Source: Streptomyces katrae
Lineage (GTDB): Bacteria; Actinomycetota; Actinomycetes; Streptomycetales; Streptomycetaceae
Direction of reading: 5' to 3'
Length of the DNA stretch: 64,000 nt
Assembly: GCF_000717655.1 (NCBI RefSeq)
Contig: NZ_JNZY01000011.1
Location: forward strand, 1-64,000
Part shown: positions 16,678 to 25,569 of the stretch, piece by piece
Position numbering within the stretch: position 1 is the stretch's first letter
Layout: each line of letters begins with the position of its first letter
The notes under the pieces: generated by a model
The model's database searches: none
The model's input: only the letters and a program-made list of their open reading frames with translations
Told to the model about the DNA's origin: nothing
Made by a program: the position numbers and the translations under genes

Positions 16678-17387
16678 CTACAGGATGCGCCGGGTGGTGT
16701 GCGGCAGGGAGGAGTACCCCGGGCGTCCCGCGTCGGGCGGGGCGCCCTCGGCGGCGTCCGTGTCGAGGGCGTACACCATGAGCGGGCTGCTGCCGCTGGG
16801 GCCCGTGGCGGTGGCGCGCAGCCGGTAGCGCTCGGTGCGGACGGCATCGCGGGCGAGGGGGGAGCCGCCCTCGTAGAGGTGGGCCGGCTTGGCGTCGGTG
16901 GCCATCCGCAGCTCCACGCCGCGCCAGGTGCCGGTGGCGGGGTCGCGCCGTTCCAGTACGTACGGGGACGCGGGTCCGGGCAGGTCGCCGGGCTCGCCGG
17001 TGAGGGGCTCCATCTGGAAGGCGATCAGCAGGTGCCGGTAGGCCTGGGCGTTGCCGTTGCGGACGGTGACGGTGAACTCCTGTGCGGGGCCGCCGCGGAC
17101 CAGGTTCAGCCTGCCGCCCGGGGCGGCCGCGGTCAGGGACAGCCGGGTCGCGGGGGCGGGGGCCGACGGCGCGGTCGGCGTCCTGGCGGGCGCCGCCGGG
17201 GACGTGGGGGTGGAGGGGGGCGTGGCGGCCGGTGCGGACACGGCCGGGCTCGCGGACACGGCCGGTGTCGGCGATACCGAGTCCGAGTGAGAGGCGCCCG
17301 ACGGCCGGGGGGGGGGGGGGGGGGGGGGGGGCCGGGGCCCGCCGCCAGCACCGCCGGCGCGATCAGCAGACGGGGTCTGACGTGCAA
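16678..17387 (-). CDS. Secreted Pro-rich protein interrupted by a poly-G tract
   Basis: On the minus strand a GGAGG site lies 5 nt before a TTG at 17387, followed by a signal-peptide-like LHVRPRLLIAPAVLAAG. The frame then enters a run of 25 C (17307-17331 on the minus strand), coding polyproline. After it, a Ser/Pro/Ala linker and a conserved-looking domain of about 150 residues (LSLTAAAPGGRLNLVRGG, EFTVTVRNGNAQAYRH) read in a different frame to the stop at 16678. As given, the two halves are out of frame; a tract of 23 or 26 would join them. This could be slipped-strand variation, a dead gene or an assembly artefact. The function is unknown. Confidence 0.55.
17307..17331. repeat. 25-nt G homopolymer
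   Basis: Uninterrupted run of 25 G within the coding region of the secreted protein. No other homopolymer in the window comes near this length. Flanks are GGCC and CCGGGG. Confidence 0.9.
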
Positions 17388-17599
17388 CGTGCCCTCCTAC
17401 GGCTCCTGTGACGGCAGGACGGTAGCAAGGGCGGCCCGCCGGCGCAGGGGCCCGGCGCATGACGCTTCGGTCACGGTTGCCGACCGGGGCCGGCGGCCGG
17501 AGCGGGGGCCCGGACCGACGCCGGAGTCAGGGCCGACCCCTGAGCCCTGGCCCGGTCTGGCCCGCAGCCCCGTACTCCTGCGCCCGGCCGTGCGGGCCG

Positions 17600-18262
17600 T
17601 CAGCCCTTGAACTCCGCCGTCCGGACCGGGGAGGCCTCGGCGAGGGCCTTCACCACGGCGTCGGTGCCCGCCCGCAGCCCGTACACGGGCGTGCCCGGCT
17701 GCTGGCGCCAGGAGTCGTCGAGGCCGCCCGCGTCGACGGAGTCGAAGCCGAGTTCGTCGATGAGCGCCCGGACGGTCTGCTTCGCCGCCTCGTCGTCGCC
17801 CGCGACCGGGAGGGCCATCCGGTCCGGATCCCCGGCCGGGCGGTGCCGGTCCAGGATGTCCTCGGCGTACGTACCGTTGAAGGCCTTGACCACCGGGTGG
17901 CCGATGTGGCGCTCGCTCCAGCGGCTCTCGGTCAGGCCCTCGTCCTCGATCTCGGCGATGCGGCCGTCGCGCTGCTTCGGGTAGTAGTTCCCGGTCTCGA
18001 TGACGACGACGTCCTTCGCCGCCCGGTCGAAGAGCCCGGCGGGCAGCTCGGGCACGTTCTTCAGGGGGATGGTGACCACGACGACCTCGGCCCCGCGGGC
18101 CGCCTCCGCCACCGTGACCGGCGTGGCCCCGGTCTCCTTCGCGAGGTCGGACAGGGTCTCTGGGCCACGGGAGTTCGCCACGGACACCTCATGTCCGAGC
18201 GCGGTCAGACGGCGCGTCAGGTTGCCGCCGATGTTGCCTGCGCCGATGATGCCGATCTTCAT
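17600..18262 (-). CDS. NADPH-dependent F420 reductase-like protein
   Basis: 220 aa. The start MKIGIIGAGNIGGNLTRRL is a canonical Rossmann GxGxxG nucleotide site, followed by VANSRGPETL, the loop that in F420:NADP reductases contacts the NADPH phosphate, and the conserved KAFN motif. Such enzymes move hydride between NADPH and coenzyme F420, or act as related small reductases. A GGAGAG site precedes the ATG at 18262. The frame stays open further upstream but without protein-like sequence. It is monocistronic. Confidence 0.85.
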   Translation of the reverse strand: MKIGIIGAGNIGGNLTRRLTALGHEVSVANSRGPETLSDLAKETGATPVTVAEAARGAEVVVVTIPLKNVPELPAGLFDRAAKDVVVIETGNYYPKQRDGRIAEIEDEGLTESRWSERHIGHPVVKAFNGTYAEDILDRHRPAGDPDRMALPVAGDDEAAKQTVRALIDELGFDSVDAGGLDDSWRQQPGTPVYGLRAGTDAVVKALAEASPVRTAEFKG

Positions 18263-18694
18263 GAGCTCTCCAGTGCGTGCAAGTGGTCGGGTGATGCGTG
18301 GAGTCCGAACCACCGGCAGCCGCCGCGCATTCCGGGTACGGCCTCCCGTCTGCGGATCCTCCGTTCGAGTGGCCGGTTCCAAGCCGCACGGAATCGGCCA
18401 TGGATTACAGCCAGGCCGACCTGAAATCACCGTCGGTTGCCACGCGATGATCCGGACAGGGAAATTCGTTCATTCCCTGAACATTTCCATGGGCCAGCGG
18501 CAACTCGCCCGCGGGGGGCCCTGCGGGCGATGGCTCCGACCTGCCTGGGTTCGCCCCGATAGGCGGCTGTACGCCATCTGCGTCGCATTCAGGCCATTTC
18601 GCGCGTTCTGAGAACCATCCGCCGGGGTGGCCGCGTCGGTGGATTCAGCTACTCGGCGACTCGGCACATCAGCACGGCGAAAGGTCCGAAAACG
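18263..18694. other. Intergenic region without a gene
   Basis: About 430 nt between divergent genes. No credible coding frame is seen. There is an 8-bp hairpin at 18505-18512 with 18523-18530. Promoters for both neighbours must lie here, but no strong box stands out. Confidence 0.5.
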
Positions 18695-19165
18695 ATGTTC
18701 AGGCTTCCGGCCAAGCGCACCGCTTCCCTCGCCCTCGCGGCCACCGCCGCGACGGCCGCACTCACCCTCGCCTTCGTCACCACCGCCTCCGCGACCGGCG
18801 CTGCCGGCGCGGCGACACCTTCCGTGTCCGGCAGCCCGGAGGGCGCGTTCTCCCGGATCGCCACCTTCTACGGCGCGTACATCGACGCGGTGTACGACAA
18901 CGACGGCACGCGCGCGGAGCAGCTGCGGGCCGCCTACCTCTCCGTACCGCTCCAGCGCGAGCTGGCGAAGTGGGAGGAGGCCAACCATGCGGACGGCGTC
19001 CTGCGCGCCCAGAACGTGCCGCTGGAGTGGAAGGTCACCTACGTCGACAGCGGCATGGGCAAGACGAATGCCACCGTCGCCCTGACCTGGAGCGGCAGTG
19101 ACACCACTTGGCTCCACGTCCAAGCCGATCTGAAGACGCGGAAGATCCTCTCCGTCCAGGACTGA
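18695..19165 (+). CDS. Secreted hypothetical protein
   Basis: 156 aa with a clear signal peptide (KRTASLALAATAATAALTLA, cleavage near ASATGA) and a mature domain of about 110 residues that begins FSRIATFYGAYIDAVYD and ends in two beta strands. Its shape recalls small DUF3828-like periplasmic domains, but I cannot confirm a family. It is probably exported and soluble. It is followed by a 17-nt tandem duplication and a hairpin. Confidence 0.75.
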   Translation: MFRLPAKRTASLALAATAATAALTLAFVTTASATGAAGAATPSVSGSPEGAFSRIATFYGAYIDAVYDNDGTRAEQLRAAYLSVPLQRELAKWEEANHADGVLRAQNVPLEWKVTYVDSGMGKTNATVALTWSGSDTTWLHVQADLKTRKILSVQD

Positions 19166-19170
19166 CGACG

Positions 19171-19204
19171 CTCCGGACATGCGGATGCTCCGGACATGCG
19201 GATG
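19171..19204. repeat. 17-nt tandem duplication
   Basis: Two exact adjacent copies of CTCCGGACATGCGGATG (19171-19187 and 19188-19204) right after the stop of the secreted protein. Confidence 0.85.
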
Positions 19205-19227
19205 GGGGCCGCCGGCGGCGGCCCCCA
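19203..19227. terminator. Bidirectional terminator
   Basis: Perfect 11-bp stem (19203-19213 with 19217-19227), 3-nt loop, between convergent genes ending at 19165 and 19250. Confidence 0.75.
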
Positions 19228-19249
19228 CCCGGTCAGGACGGCGCGGCGG

Positions 19250-20611
19250 TTACGCCCCGCTCGCCTTCAGCATGTCCTCGCGCTCGACGATCTTCACGCG
19301 CTCGCGGCCCTGCGGCTCGCCCAGCGCCTTCTCGGCCGCGTCGAGCTCGTACCAGCCCTCCCACGTCGTGAACCGGACGTTCCGCTCGGCCAGGAACGCC
19401 TCGACGGCCTCCGGCGCGGGCGCTGCGGGGGTCTGCAGGCGGCCGCCCGCGTGGTCTTCCAGGAGGTTCGCGACCGTCTCGTTCGCGTCGCCCTTGGTGT
19501 GGCCGATGAGGCCGATGGGTCCGCGCCGGATCCAGCCGGTGACGTACGTCGACTGCAGGTGCGCGCCGGCTTCGATGACGCGGCCGCCCTCGTCCGGGAC
19601 CGTGCCGCTGTCGACGTCCCACGGCAGCTTGGGCAGTTCGTCGGAGAGGTAGCCCACTGCGCGGTAGACGGACTGGACGTCCCAGTCGGTGAACCGGCCG
19701 GTGCCCTTGACGTTGCCCGTGCCGTCGAGCTCGGTGCGCTCGGTGCGCAGGCCGACGACCTTGCCGTCCTCGCCGAGGATCTCGGCGGGCGACTCGAAGA
19801 AGTGCAGGAAGAGCTTGTGCGGGCGCTCGCCGATGTCGCGGATCGCCCAGTTCTCGAGGGTCTTGGCGACCATGTCCGCCTGCTTGTTGGAGCGGCGGGT
19901 GGCGATGGAACCCTCGTCGTAGTCGATGTCCTCGGGGTTGACGATGACCTCGATGTTCGGCGAGTGGTCGAGCTCGCGCAGCTCCATCGGGCTGAACTTG
20001 GCCTGCGCCGGTCCGCGGCGGCCGAAGACGTGCACCTCGAGCGCCTTGTTGGCCTTGAGGCCGTCGTAGACGTTCGCCGGGATCTCGGTCGGCAGCAGCT
20101 CGTCCGCGGTCTTCGCCAGGATGCGCGCCACGTCGAGGGCGACGTTGCCGACGCCGAGGACGGCGACCTTCTCGGCCTCCAGCGGCCAGGTGCGCGGGAC
20201 GTCGGGGTGGCCGTCGTACCAGGAGACGAAGTCGGCGGCGCCGTACGAGCCGTCGAGCTCGACGCCCGGTATGGCGAGCGCACGGTCGGCGGTCGCGCCG
20301 GTGGAGAAGATCACGGCGTCGTAGAACGAGTGGAGTTCGTCGAGGCTGATGTCGTTCGGGTAGTCCACGTTGCCGAACAGGCGGACCTGCGGCTTGTCGA
20401 GCACCTGGTGGAGGGCGGTGATGATGCCCTTGATCCGCGGGTGGTCGGGGGCGACGCCGTACCGGATCAGGCCGAAGGGGGCGGGCATCCGCTCGAACAG
20501 GTCGATGGAGACACCCGGCTCGGCGGCCGCCTCGGACTTCAGCAGCGCATCGGCGGCGTAGATTCCGGCGGGGCCGGCACCGACGATTGCTACCCGCAGG
20601 GGGCGAGGCAT
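19250..20611 (-). CDS. fprA: Ferredoxin-NADP+ reductase, FprA type
   Basis: 453 aa flavoprotein of the adrenodoxin-reductase-like group. The FAD site VAIVGAGPAGIYAADALL is at the N-terminus, the NADP site VLGVGNVALDVARIL near 150, and the C-terminal ATG-like motif GWIRRGPIGLIGHTKGDA near 380. It passes electrons between NADPH and small ferredoxins, often for P450s. The start is chosen at the ATG at 20611, preceded by AAGGGA; a few upstream codons are also open. No ferredoxin gene is adjacent. Confidence 0.93.
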   Translation of the reverse strand: MPRPLRVAIVGAGPAGIYAADALLKSEAAAEPGVSIDLFERMPAPFGLIRYGVAPDHPRIKGIITALHQVLDKPQVRLFGNVDYPNDISLDELHSFYDAVIFSTGATADRALAIPGVELDGSYGAADFVSWYDGHPDVPRTWPLEAEKVAVLGVGNVALDVARILAKTADELLPTEIPANVYDGLKANKALEVHVFGRRGPAQAKFSPMELRELDHSPNIEVIVNPEDIDYDEGSIATRRSNKQADMVAKTLENWAIRDIGERPHKLFLHFFESPAEILGEDGKVVGLRTERTELDGTGNVKGTGRFTDWDVQSVYRAVGYLSDELPKLPWDVDSGTVPDEGGRVIEAGAHLQSTYVTGWIRRGPIGLIGHTKGDANETVANLLEDHAGGRLQTPAAPAPEAVEAFLAERNVRFTTWEGWYELDAAEKALGEPQGRERVKIVEREDMLKASGA

Positions 20612-20794
20612 GACAGGTTCCCTTCGACCGACAAAAAACTGGATCAAGGGAACCCTAAACTAAGGCGACCCTAACCCGGCACCCACCCCCCGGTTATGAC
20701 CCTATAAACAAGCCTTATGACCTTCCCAAGACATCCTTGGGGTTGCCCGTCACACTGGAACCAGCCCATCACACGGGGACCAGGAGGTACGCCC

Positions 20795-21847
20795 ATGGAT
20801 CCGGTCGCGGCGCTGGAGCGGATCGCCTTCCTGCTGGAACGGGGGCAGGCGCCCACCTACCGGGTGCAGGCCTTCCGGCGGGCCGCCGCCGCCCTCACCC
20901 TGATGGGTGAACGCGAAGTACGGGAGCGGGCCGGGGCCGGAACCCTCGAAGCGGTCAAGGGCATCGGGCCGAAGACCGCCCAGGTGGTGCGGGAGGCGGT
21001 CGGCGGGGCGATCCCCGCGTACCTGCAGAAACTCGAGGACGAGATCGCGGCGCACCCCGAAGGCCCCCCGGCGAGCCCGGCCGCCCGCGCGCTGCGCGCG
21101 GCCCTGCGCGGGGACTGCCATCTGCACTCCGAGTGGTCCGACGGCGGTAGCCCGATCGAGGCCATGGGGCGGACGGCGGTCGAGCTGGGTCACGAGTGGG
21201 CCGTGCTCACCGACCATTCTCCGAGCCTGACCGTCGCCCGGGGCCTCTCGCCGGAGCGACTGCGCGAGCAGCTGGACGTGGTGGCGGAGCTCAACGAGTC
21301 GTGGGCGCCCTTCCGGCTGCTCACCGGCATCGAGTGCGACATCCTGCTGGACGGCTCGCTGGACCAGGAGCCGGAGCTGCTGGACCGGCTGGACGTGGTC
21401 GTCGGGTCCGTCCACTCCAAGCTGCGGATGGAGTCGCCCGCGATGACGCGGCGCCTGCTGGCGGCCGTACGCAACCCCCTGATGGACGTCCTGGGGCACT
21501 GCACGGGACGGCTGGTGACGGGCCGGACCCGCCCCGAGTCGCAGTTCGACGCCGAGGCGGTCTTCGCCGCGTGCGCGGAGTCCGGGACCGCCGTGGAGAT
21601 CAACAGCCGGCCCGAACGGCTGGACCCCCCGCGCCGGCTGCTGCGGCTGGCCGTTGAGGCCGGCACGCTGTTCGCGATCGACACGGACGCCCACGCCCCG
21701 GGCCAGCTGGACTGGCAGCTGCTCGGCTGCGAACGGGCCGTGGAGTGCGGGGTTCCGGCCGAGCGCGTCGTGAACACCTGGCCGCGGGAGCAACTGCTGG
21801 AGTGGACCCGGACCCGCCGCCCGCCGACCGCGGCGGCCGCGGCCTGA
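20795..21847 (+). CDS. PHP-domain phosphoesterase with N-terminal HhH domain
   Basis: 350 aa. Residues 1-90 resemble the DNA polymerase X-type helix-hairpin-helix region (RVQAFRRAA, AVKGIGPKTAQVV). Residues from about 108 form a PHP domain with metal-binding motifs GDCHLHSEWSDGG, LTDHSP, GIECDIL, VHSKL, LGHCTGR and the final DTDAHAP. In bacterial PolX the PHP module is a 3'-5' exonuclease or phosphatase; here the polymerase palm is absent, so it is a stand-alone HhH-PHP protein, perhaps in DNA repair or phosphate ester cleavage. An AGGAGG site sits 8 nt before the ATG. Confidence 0.88.
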   Translation: MDPVAALERIAFLLERGQAPTYRVQAFRRAAAALTLMGEREVRERAGAGTLEAVKGIGPKTAQVVREAVGGAIPAYLQKLEDEIAAHPEGPPASPAARALRAALRGDCHLHSEWSDGGSPIEAMGRTAVELGHEWAVLTDHSPSLTVARGLSPERLREQLDVVAELNESWAPFRLLTGIECDILLDGSLDQEPELLDRLDVVVGSVHSKLRMESPAMTRRLLAAVRNPLMDVLGHCTGRLVTGRTRPESQFDAEAVFAACAESGTAVEINSRPERLDPPRRLLRLAVEAGTLFAIDTDAHAPGQLDWQLLGCERAVECGVPAERVVNTWPREQLLEWTRTRRPPTAAAAA

Positions 21848-21872
21848 GCCGAGGCCCGGCGCCCGGGCCGCG

Positions 21873-22826
21873 TCAGCCGAGCCCCGCCAGGTCCGCCCCG
21901 CGTACCAGCAGCAGCACGACATCGGCCCCGGCGACCCCCATCGTGGCCAGGAACGGGATCCGGCTCCGGCCGGTCGGCCGACCGGCCCCGAGGAGTACCG
22001 CCACCGCCGTCGCCCCGAGCAGCCCCCAGCCGTACGGGGGCACCCGACCCGGCGGTCCGGCAACCAGGGCCACGGCCGAGCCGAGGACCAGGAGCCCCCC
22101 GACGGCCGCCGCGCGCCGGGCGCCGAGCCGGTGCGGCAGGCCCACCACGCCCGTGGCCAGGTCGTCGTCGAGGTCCGGCAGCACATTGGCGAAATGCGCG
22201 CCCGCGCCCAGCAGGGCCGCGGCGGCCGTCAGCCACCACGGCGGCCAGGGCGCACCGGGCAGCCCGAGGGTGACGAAGGCGGGGAGCAGCCCGAAGGCGA
22301 GGGCGTAGGGGAGCCAGGAGACGGCGGTGCGCTTCAGCCGCAGGTTGTAAGCCCAGGCGGCGGCCACCCCGCACAGGTGCGCGCAGCCGGCGAGCCATCC
22401 CCCGGCCAGTGACAGCGGGACGCAGAGCAGCAGGGCCGTGAGTGCCGCGGCCGTCACCGCGGCGGGCCGCAACGCTCCGGAGACCAGGGGTTTGTCGCGG
22501 CGGCCGGTCGCCAGGTCCCGGCCGAGGTCCACCCGGTCGTTGCACCAGCCCACCGAGAGCTGGCCCGCGGCCACCGCGGCCACGGCGAGCGCCGCCCCCG
22601 GGAGGCTGCGCCCCACGGCCGCGGCGAGGGCGGCGGCGAACAGTGTCACGGCGGCCGCGGGCACCGGATGGCAGGCCCCCAGCAGCCCGAACAGGACGGA
22701 TCGACCGGGTGGACCGGATCGACCGGGTGGACCGGGTGGACCGGAGGCGGCGGGCACGGGCCGGCCCGTCTGCGGGGCTGCGGCGGGCGTCGGCGGAGTT
22801 CCGTCTGCGGCTCGGGCGGGGGGCAC
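21873..22826 (-). CDS. UbiA-family prenyltransferase
   Basis: 317 aa integral membrane protein with about 8-9 helices. The two Asp-rich metal/diphosphate motifs are NDRVDLGRD (loop 2-3) and DLDDDLATG (loop 6-7). It would attach an isoprenoid to an aromatic or lipid acceptor. A short collagen-like stretch (GPPGPPGRSGPPGR) in the N-terminal tail comes from a GGTGGACC-type DNA repeat at about 22697-22744. The GTG start at 22826 is placed 6 nt after a -10-like TAGTGT, so it is probably leaderless. It is divergent from the type III PKS gene, which suggests its acceptor may be the phenolic lipid made by that operon. Confidence 0.87.
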   Translation of the reverse strand: MPPARAADGTPPTPAAAPQTGRPVPAASGPPGPPGRSGPPGRSVLFGLLGACHPVPAAAVTLFAAALAAAVGRSLPGAALAVAAVAAGQLSVGWCNDRVDLGRDLATGRRDKPLVSGALRPAAVTAAALTALLLCVPLSLAGGWLAGCAHLCGVAAAWAYNLRLKRTAVSWLPYALAFGLLPAFVTLGLPGAPWPPWWLTAAAALLGAGAHFANVLPDLDDDLATGVVGLPHRLGARRAAAVGGLLVLGSAVALVAGPPGRVPPYGWGLLGATAVAVLLGAGRPTGRSRIPFLATMGVAGADVVLLLVRGADLAGLG

Positions 22827-22832
22827 GCGATC

Positions 22833-22896
22833 ACACTATGCCGCGCCGCGCCCGGCATGCAGGATTCCTCACGAAATGTCAGTTGTTCCCTATGTT
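22833..22896. promoter_or_regulatory. Divergent leaderless promoters of UbiA and type III PKS genes
   Basis: In a 76-nt gap, TAGTGT (minus strand, 22833-22838) lies 6 nt before the GTG at 22826 and TATGTT (22891-22896) lies 6 nt before the ATG at 22903. No good -35 boxes are seen, which suggests an activator or an alternative sigma factor. Confidence 0.45.
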
Positions 22897-22902
22897 GAAT
22901 CA

Positions 22903-23964
22903 ATGACGCGCGTTCTGGCAGTGAGCAGTGTGTTCCCGCCCCACCGCTATCGCCAGTCCGAGATCACGGCGGCGCTCGCCCGCTTCCTGCCCCCGGGAGC
23001 CGACACCGCCCTGCTCCACCGGCTGCACGCCTCGGTGGGCGTGGAGTCCCGCCACCTCGCGCTCCCGCTGGAGCGCTACGGTCCGTCGAACGACTTCGGC
23101 GGGACGAACGCCCTCTTCGTGCAGACGGCCGAGGAGCTCGGCGCCCACGCCGTCGAAGCCGCCCTGAAAGCGGGCCACCTGACGGCGCGCGAGGTGGACC
23201 TGGTCATGTCGACCACGGTGACCGGGCTGGCGACGCCCTCGCTGGAGGCCCGCCTCGCCACCCGTACCGGTCTGCGCCCCGGCGTGAGGCGGCTGCCGCT
23301 CTTCGGCCTCGGCTGCGCGGCCGGCGCCGCCGGACTCGGCCACCTCCACGACTACCTGGCGGGCCGCCCGGACCACGCGGCCCTGCTGCTGTCCACCGAG
23401 CTCTGCTCCCTCACCCTGCAGCCCTCGGACACCTCGGTGGCGAACCTGGTGGCCGGCGCCCTCTTCGGCGACGGGGCCGGGGCGCTGCTCGCCGTGGGCC
23501 GCGGCCATCCGCTGCACGGGACGCGGCCGGGGCCTTCGGTGGTGGCCGCGCGCAGCCGCCTGTACCCCGGCACCGAGGGGCTGCTCGGCTGGGACATCGG
23601 CCACTGGGGTTTCCGGATGGTGCTGGGCCGTGAACTGCCCGCCCTGGTCAGGCTGCACGTGGCCGAGGAGATCGAGACGTTCCTCGCCGGGCACGACCTC
23701 AAGCCGCCGGACGTGGACGCGTGGATCGTCCATCCCGGTGGGCCGAAGGTCCTCGACGTGCTGGCCGACGCGCTGGCACTGCCGGACTCCGCCTTCGCGG
23801 CGAGCCGGCGTTCGCTGGCGGACGCGGGCAACCTCTCCTCGGCCTCGGTCCTGCACGTCCTCAGCGCGGTCCAGGCCGCCGGGCCGCCCGCACCGGGCTC
23901 GGTCGGGCTGATGATCGCCTTCGGACCGGGCTTCGCCTCCGAACTCGTCCTCCTGCGCTGGTGA
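22903..23964 (+). CDS. srsA: Type III polyketide synthase, alkylresorcinol/alkylpyrone type (SrsA-like)
   Basis: 353 aa chalcone-synthase-fold enzyme. The catalytic triad is visible: Cys138 in FGLGCAAGA, His277 in WIVHPGGPKV, Asn310 in DAGNLSSAS. It condenses fatty acyl starters with malonyl units to alkylresorcinols or alkylpyrones. The following methyltransferase and flavoprotein genes reproduce the Streptomyces griseus srsABC order, whose phenolic lipids are known to affect penicillin resistance. The ATG at 22903 is chosen because TATGTT lies 6 nt upstream; a start 27 nt earlier is possible. Confidence 0.88.
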   Translation: MTRVLAVSSVFPPHRYRQSEITAALARFLPPGADTALLHRLHASVGVESRHLALPLERYGPSNDFGGTNALFVQTAEELGAHAVEAALKAGHLTAREVDLVMSTTVTGLATPSLEARLATRTGLRPGVRRLPLFGLGCAAGAAGLGHLHDYLAGRPDHAALLLSTELCSLTLQPSDTSVANLVAGALFGDGAGALLAVGRGHPLHGTRPGPSVVAARSRLYPGTEGLLGWDIGHWGFRMVLGRELPALVRLHVAEEIETFLAGHDLKPPDVDAWIVHPGGPKVLDVLADALALPDSAFAASRRSLADAGNLSSASVLHVLSAVQAAGPPAPGSVGLMIAFGPGFASELVLLRW

Positions 23965-23968
23965 CCTC

Positions 23969-24544
23969 ATGCCCCTGAACCCGATCGATACGATGGACCT
24001 GTACCTGCTGCTCATGGCTCTCGTCGTGGCCGAGCGGCTCGCCGAACTCGCCGTCGCGCGCCGCAATGCGCGCTGGAGCCTGTCCCGCGGCGCCATCGAG
24101 TACGGCCGTGGCCACTATCCCGCCATGGTCGCCCTCCACACCGCGCTGCTGGTGGGCTGCGTGGTGGAACCGCTCCTCGCCGACCGCCCGTTCCTGCCCG
24201 CACCGGGCTGGTCCGCCCTCGTGCTCGTACTGGCGGCCCAGGGCCTGCGCTGGTGGTGCATCGGCACCCTCGGCCCGCGGTGGAACACCCGGGTGCTGGT
24301 GGTCCCGGGGCTGCCGCTGGTGGCGGCGGGGCCGTACCGGCTGCTGCGCCACCCGAACTACGTCGCGGTCGTCGTGGAGGGTGCGGCGCTGCCGTTGGTG
24401 CACACCGCCTGGATGACTGCGGCCGGCTTCACCGTGCTGAACCTCCTGCTGCTCGGCGTGCGCATCCGCTGCGAGGAGGACGCACTGGCCCATGCCGCGC
24501 CGGTGTACCGCAGTGCCGTACCGGCGGAGGGCAGGGCCCGGTGA
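23969..24544 (+). CDS. srsB: ICMT-like membrane methyltransferase (SrsB-like)
   Basis: 191 aa membrane protein of the isoprenylcysteine carboxyl methyltransferase fold with four or five helices. The SAM-binding C-terminal signature GPYRLLRHPNYVAV and the final EEDAL segment are present. In the srs pathway such an enzyme O-methylates the alkylresorcinol. It begins 4 nt after the PKS stop and its stop overlaps the next GTG, so the three genes form one translationally coupled operon. Confidence 0.87.
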   Translation: MPLNPIDTMDLYLLLMALVVAERLAELAVARRNARWSLSRGAIEYGRGHYPAMVALHTALLVGCVVEPLLADRPFLPAPGWSALVLVLAAQGLRWWCIGTLGPRWNTRVLVVPGLPLVAAGPYRLLRHPNYVAVVVEGAALPLVHTAWMTAAGFTVLNLLLLGVRIRCEEDALAHAAPVYRSAVPAEGRAR

Positions 24545-25569
24545 TCGACCTGCTCGTCGCGGGCGGCGGGCCGGCCGGGCTGGCCACGGCCATCCACGGG
24601 GCGCTGGCCGGGATGGAGGTCGTGGTCCTGGAGCCGCGCCCCACCCCGATCGACAAGGCCTGCGGCGAGGGCCTGATGCCGGGGGCCGTCCGCCGTCTCC
24701 AGGAGCTCGGCGTCCGCGTGCCGGGCAGCCCGTTCCGCGGCATCCGCTACCTGGACGGGGTGAGCGGCCTGCACGCGGAGGGGCTCTTCCGCACCGGGGC
24801 GGGTCTCGGCACCCGCCGGACCGTCCTCCATACGGCGCTGGCCGAACGCGCCGACCGGCTGGGCGTACGGGTGCTCGCGCGGCGCGTCGGCGAGGTCCGC
24901 CAGGACGAGGACCGGGTCGGCGCGGCCGGCCTGACGGCCCGCCACCTCGTGGCGGCGGACGGCCTGCACTCCCCCGTCCGGCGCGGCCTGGGCCTCGCGG
25001 CGCCGCCCGCCCCCGGCCGGCCGCCCCGCTACGGGCTGCGCCGCCATTACGCCGTGGAGCCCTGGAGCGACCTGGTCGAGGTCCACTGGTCGGCGCACTG
25101 CGAGGCGTACGTGACCCCGCTGGGGCCCGGCCGGGTGGGCGTGGCGGTCCTCACCACCGAACGCGCCCCCTTCGACGTGCAACTGGCCCGGTTCCCGCTG
25201 CTGTGCTCGCGGCTGGCCGGGTGCTCCGGTTCGGCGGTGCGCGGCGCCGGGCCGCTGCGCCAGCAGGCCCGGGTACGGGTCGCGGGGCGGGTGCTGTTCG
25301 TCGGGGACGCCGCGGGGTACGTGGACGCACTGACCGGCGAGGGGCTGACGTTGGCCGTGACGGCCGCGGGCGCACTCGTCCGCTGTGTACGGGAGGGCCG
25401 GCCGCAGGCGTACGAGCGGGCCTGGCGGGAGCTGTCGCGCAGCTACCGGACGCTCACGGCGTCGTTGCTCTGGGCACGCCAACAGCCGCGGCTCGCGGGG
25501 CGGATCGTCCCGTTGGCGGCCCGGCTGCCGAGGGTGTTCACGCACGGGGTCAACCTGCTCGCCTCCTAA
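24541..25569 (+). CDS. srsC: FAD-dependent hydroxylase (SrsC-like)
   Basis: 342 aa flavoprotein of the PHBH-like/geranylgeranyl-reductase-like group. The FAD site LLVAGGGPAGLATAIHGALA opens the protein; ACGEGLMPGA and the second FAD motif FVGDAAGYVDALTGEGL follow. In the srs pathway it hydroxylates the methylated alkylresorcinol, leading to quinones. The GTG start overlaps the previous stop (GTGA). Its TAA stop (25567-25569) lies inside the left terminal repeat of an inserted element, so the original C-terminus may have been replaced or trimmed. Confidence 0.87.
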   Translation: MIDLLVAGGGPAGLATAIHGALAGMEVVVLEPRPTPIDKACGEGLMPGAVRRLQELGVRVPGSPFRGIRYLDGVSGLHAEGLFRTGAGLGTRRTVLHTALAERADRLGVRVLARRVGEVRQDEDRVGAAGLTARHLVAADGLHSPVRRGLGLAAPPAPGRPPRYGLRRHYAVEPWSDLVEVHWSAHCEAYVTPLGPGRVGVAVLTTERAPFDVQLARFPLLCSRLAGCSGSAVRGAGPLRQQARVRVAGRVLFVGDAAGYVDALTGEGLTLAVTAAGALVRCVREGRPQAYERAWRELSRSYRTLTASLLWARQQPRLAGRIVPLAARLPRVFTHGVNLLAS

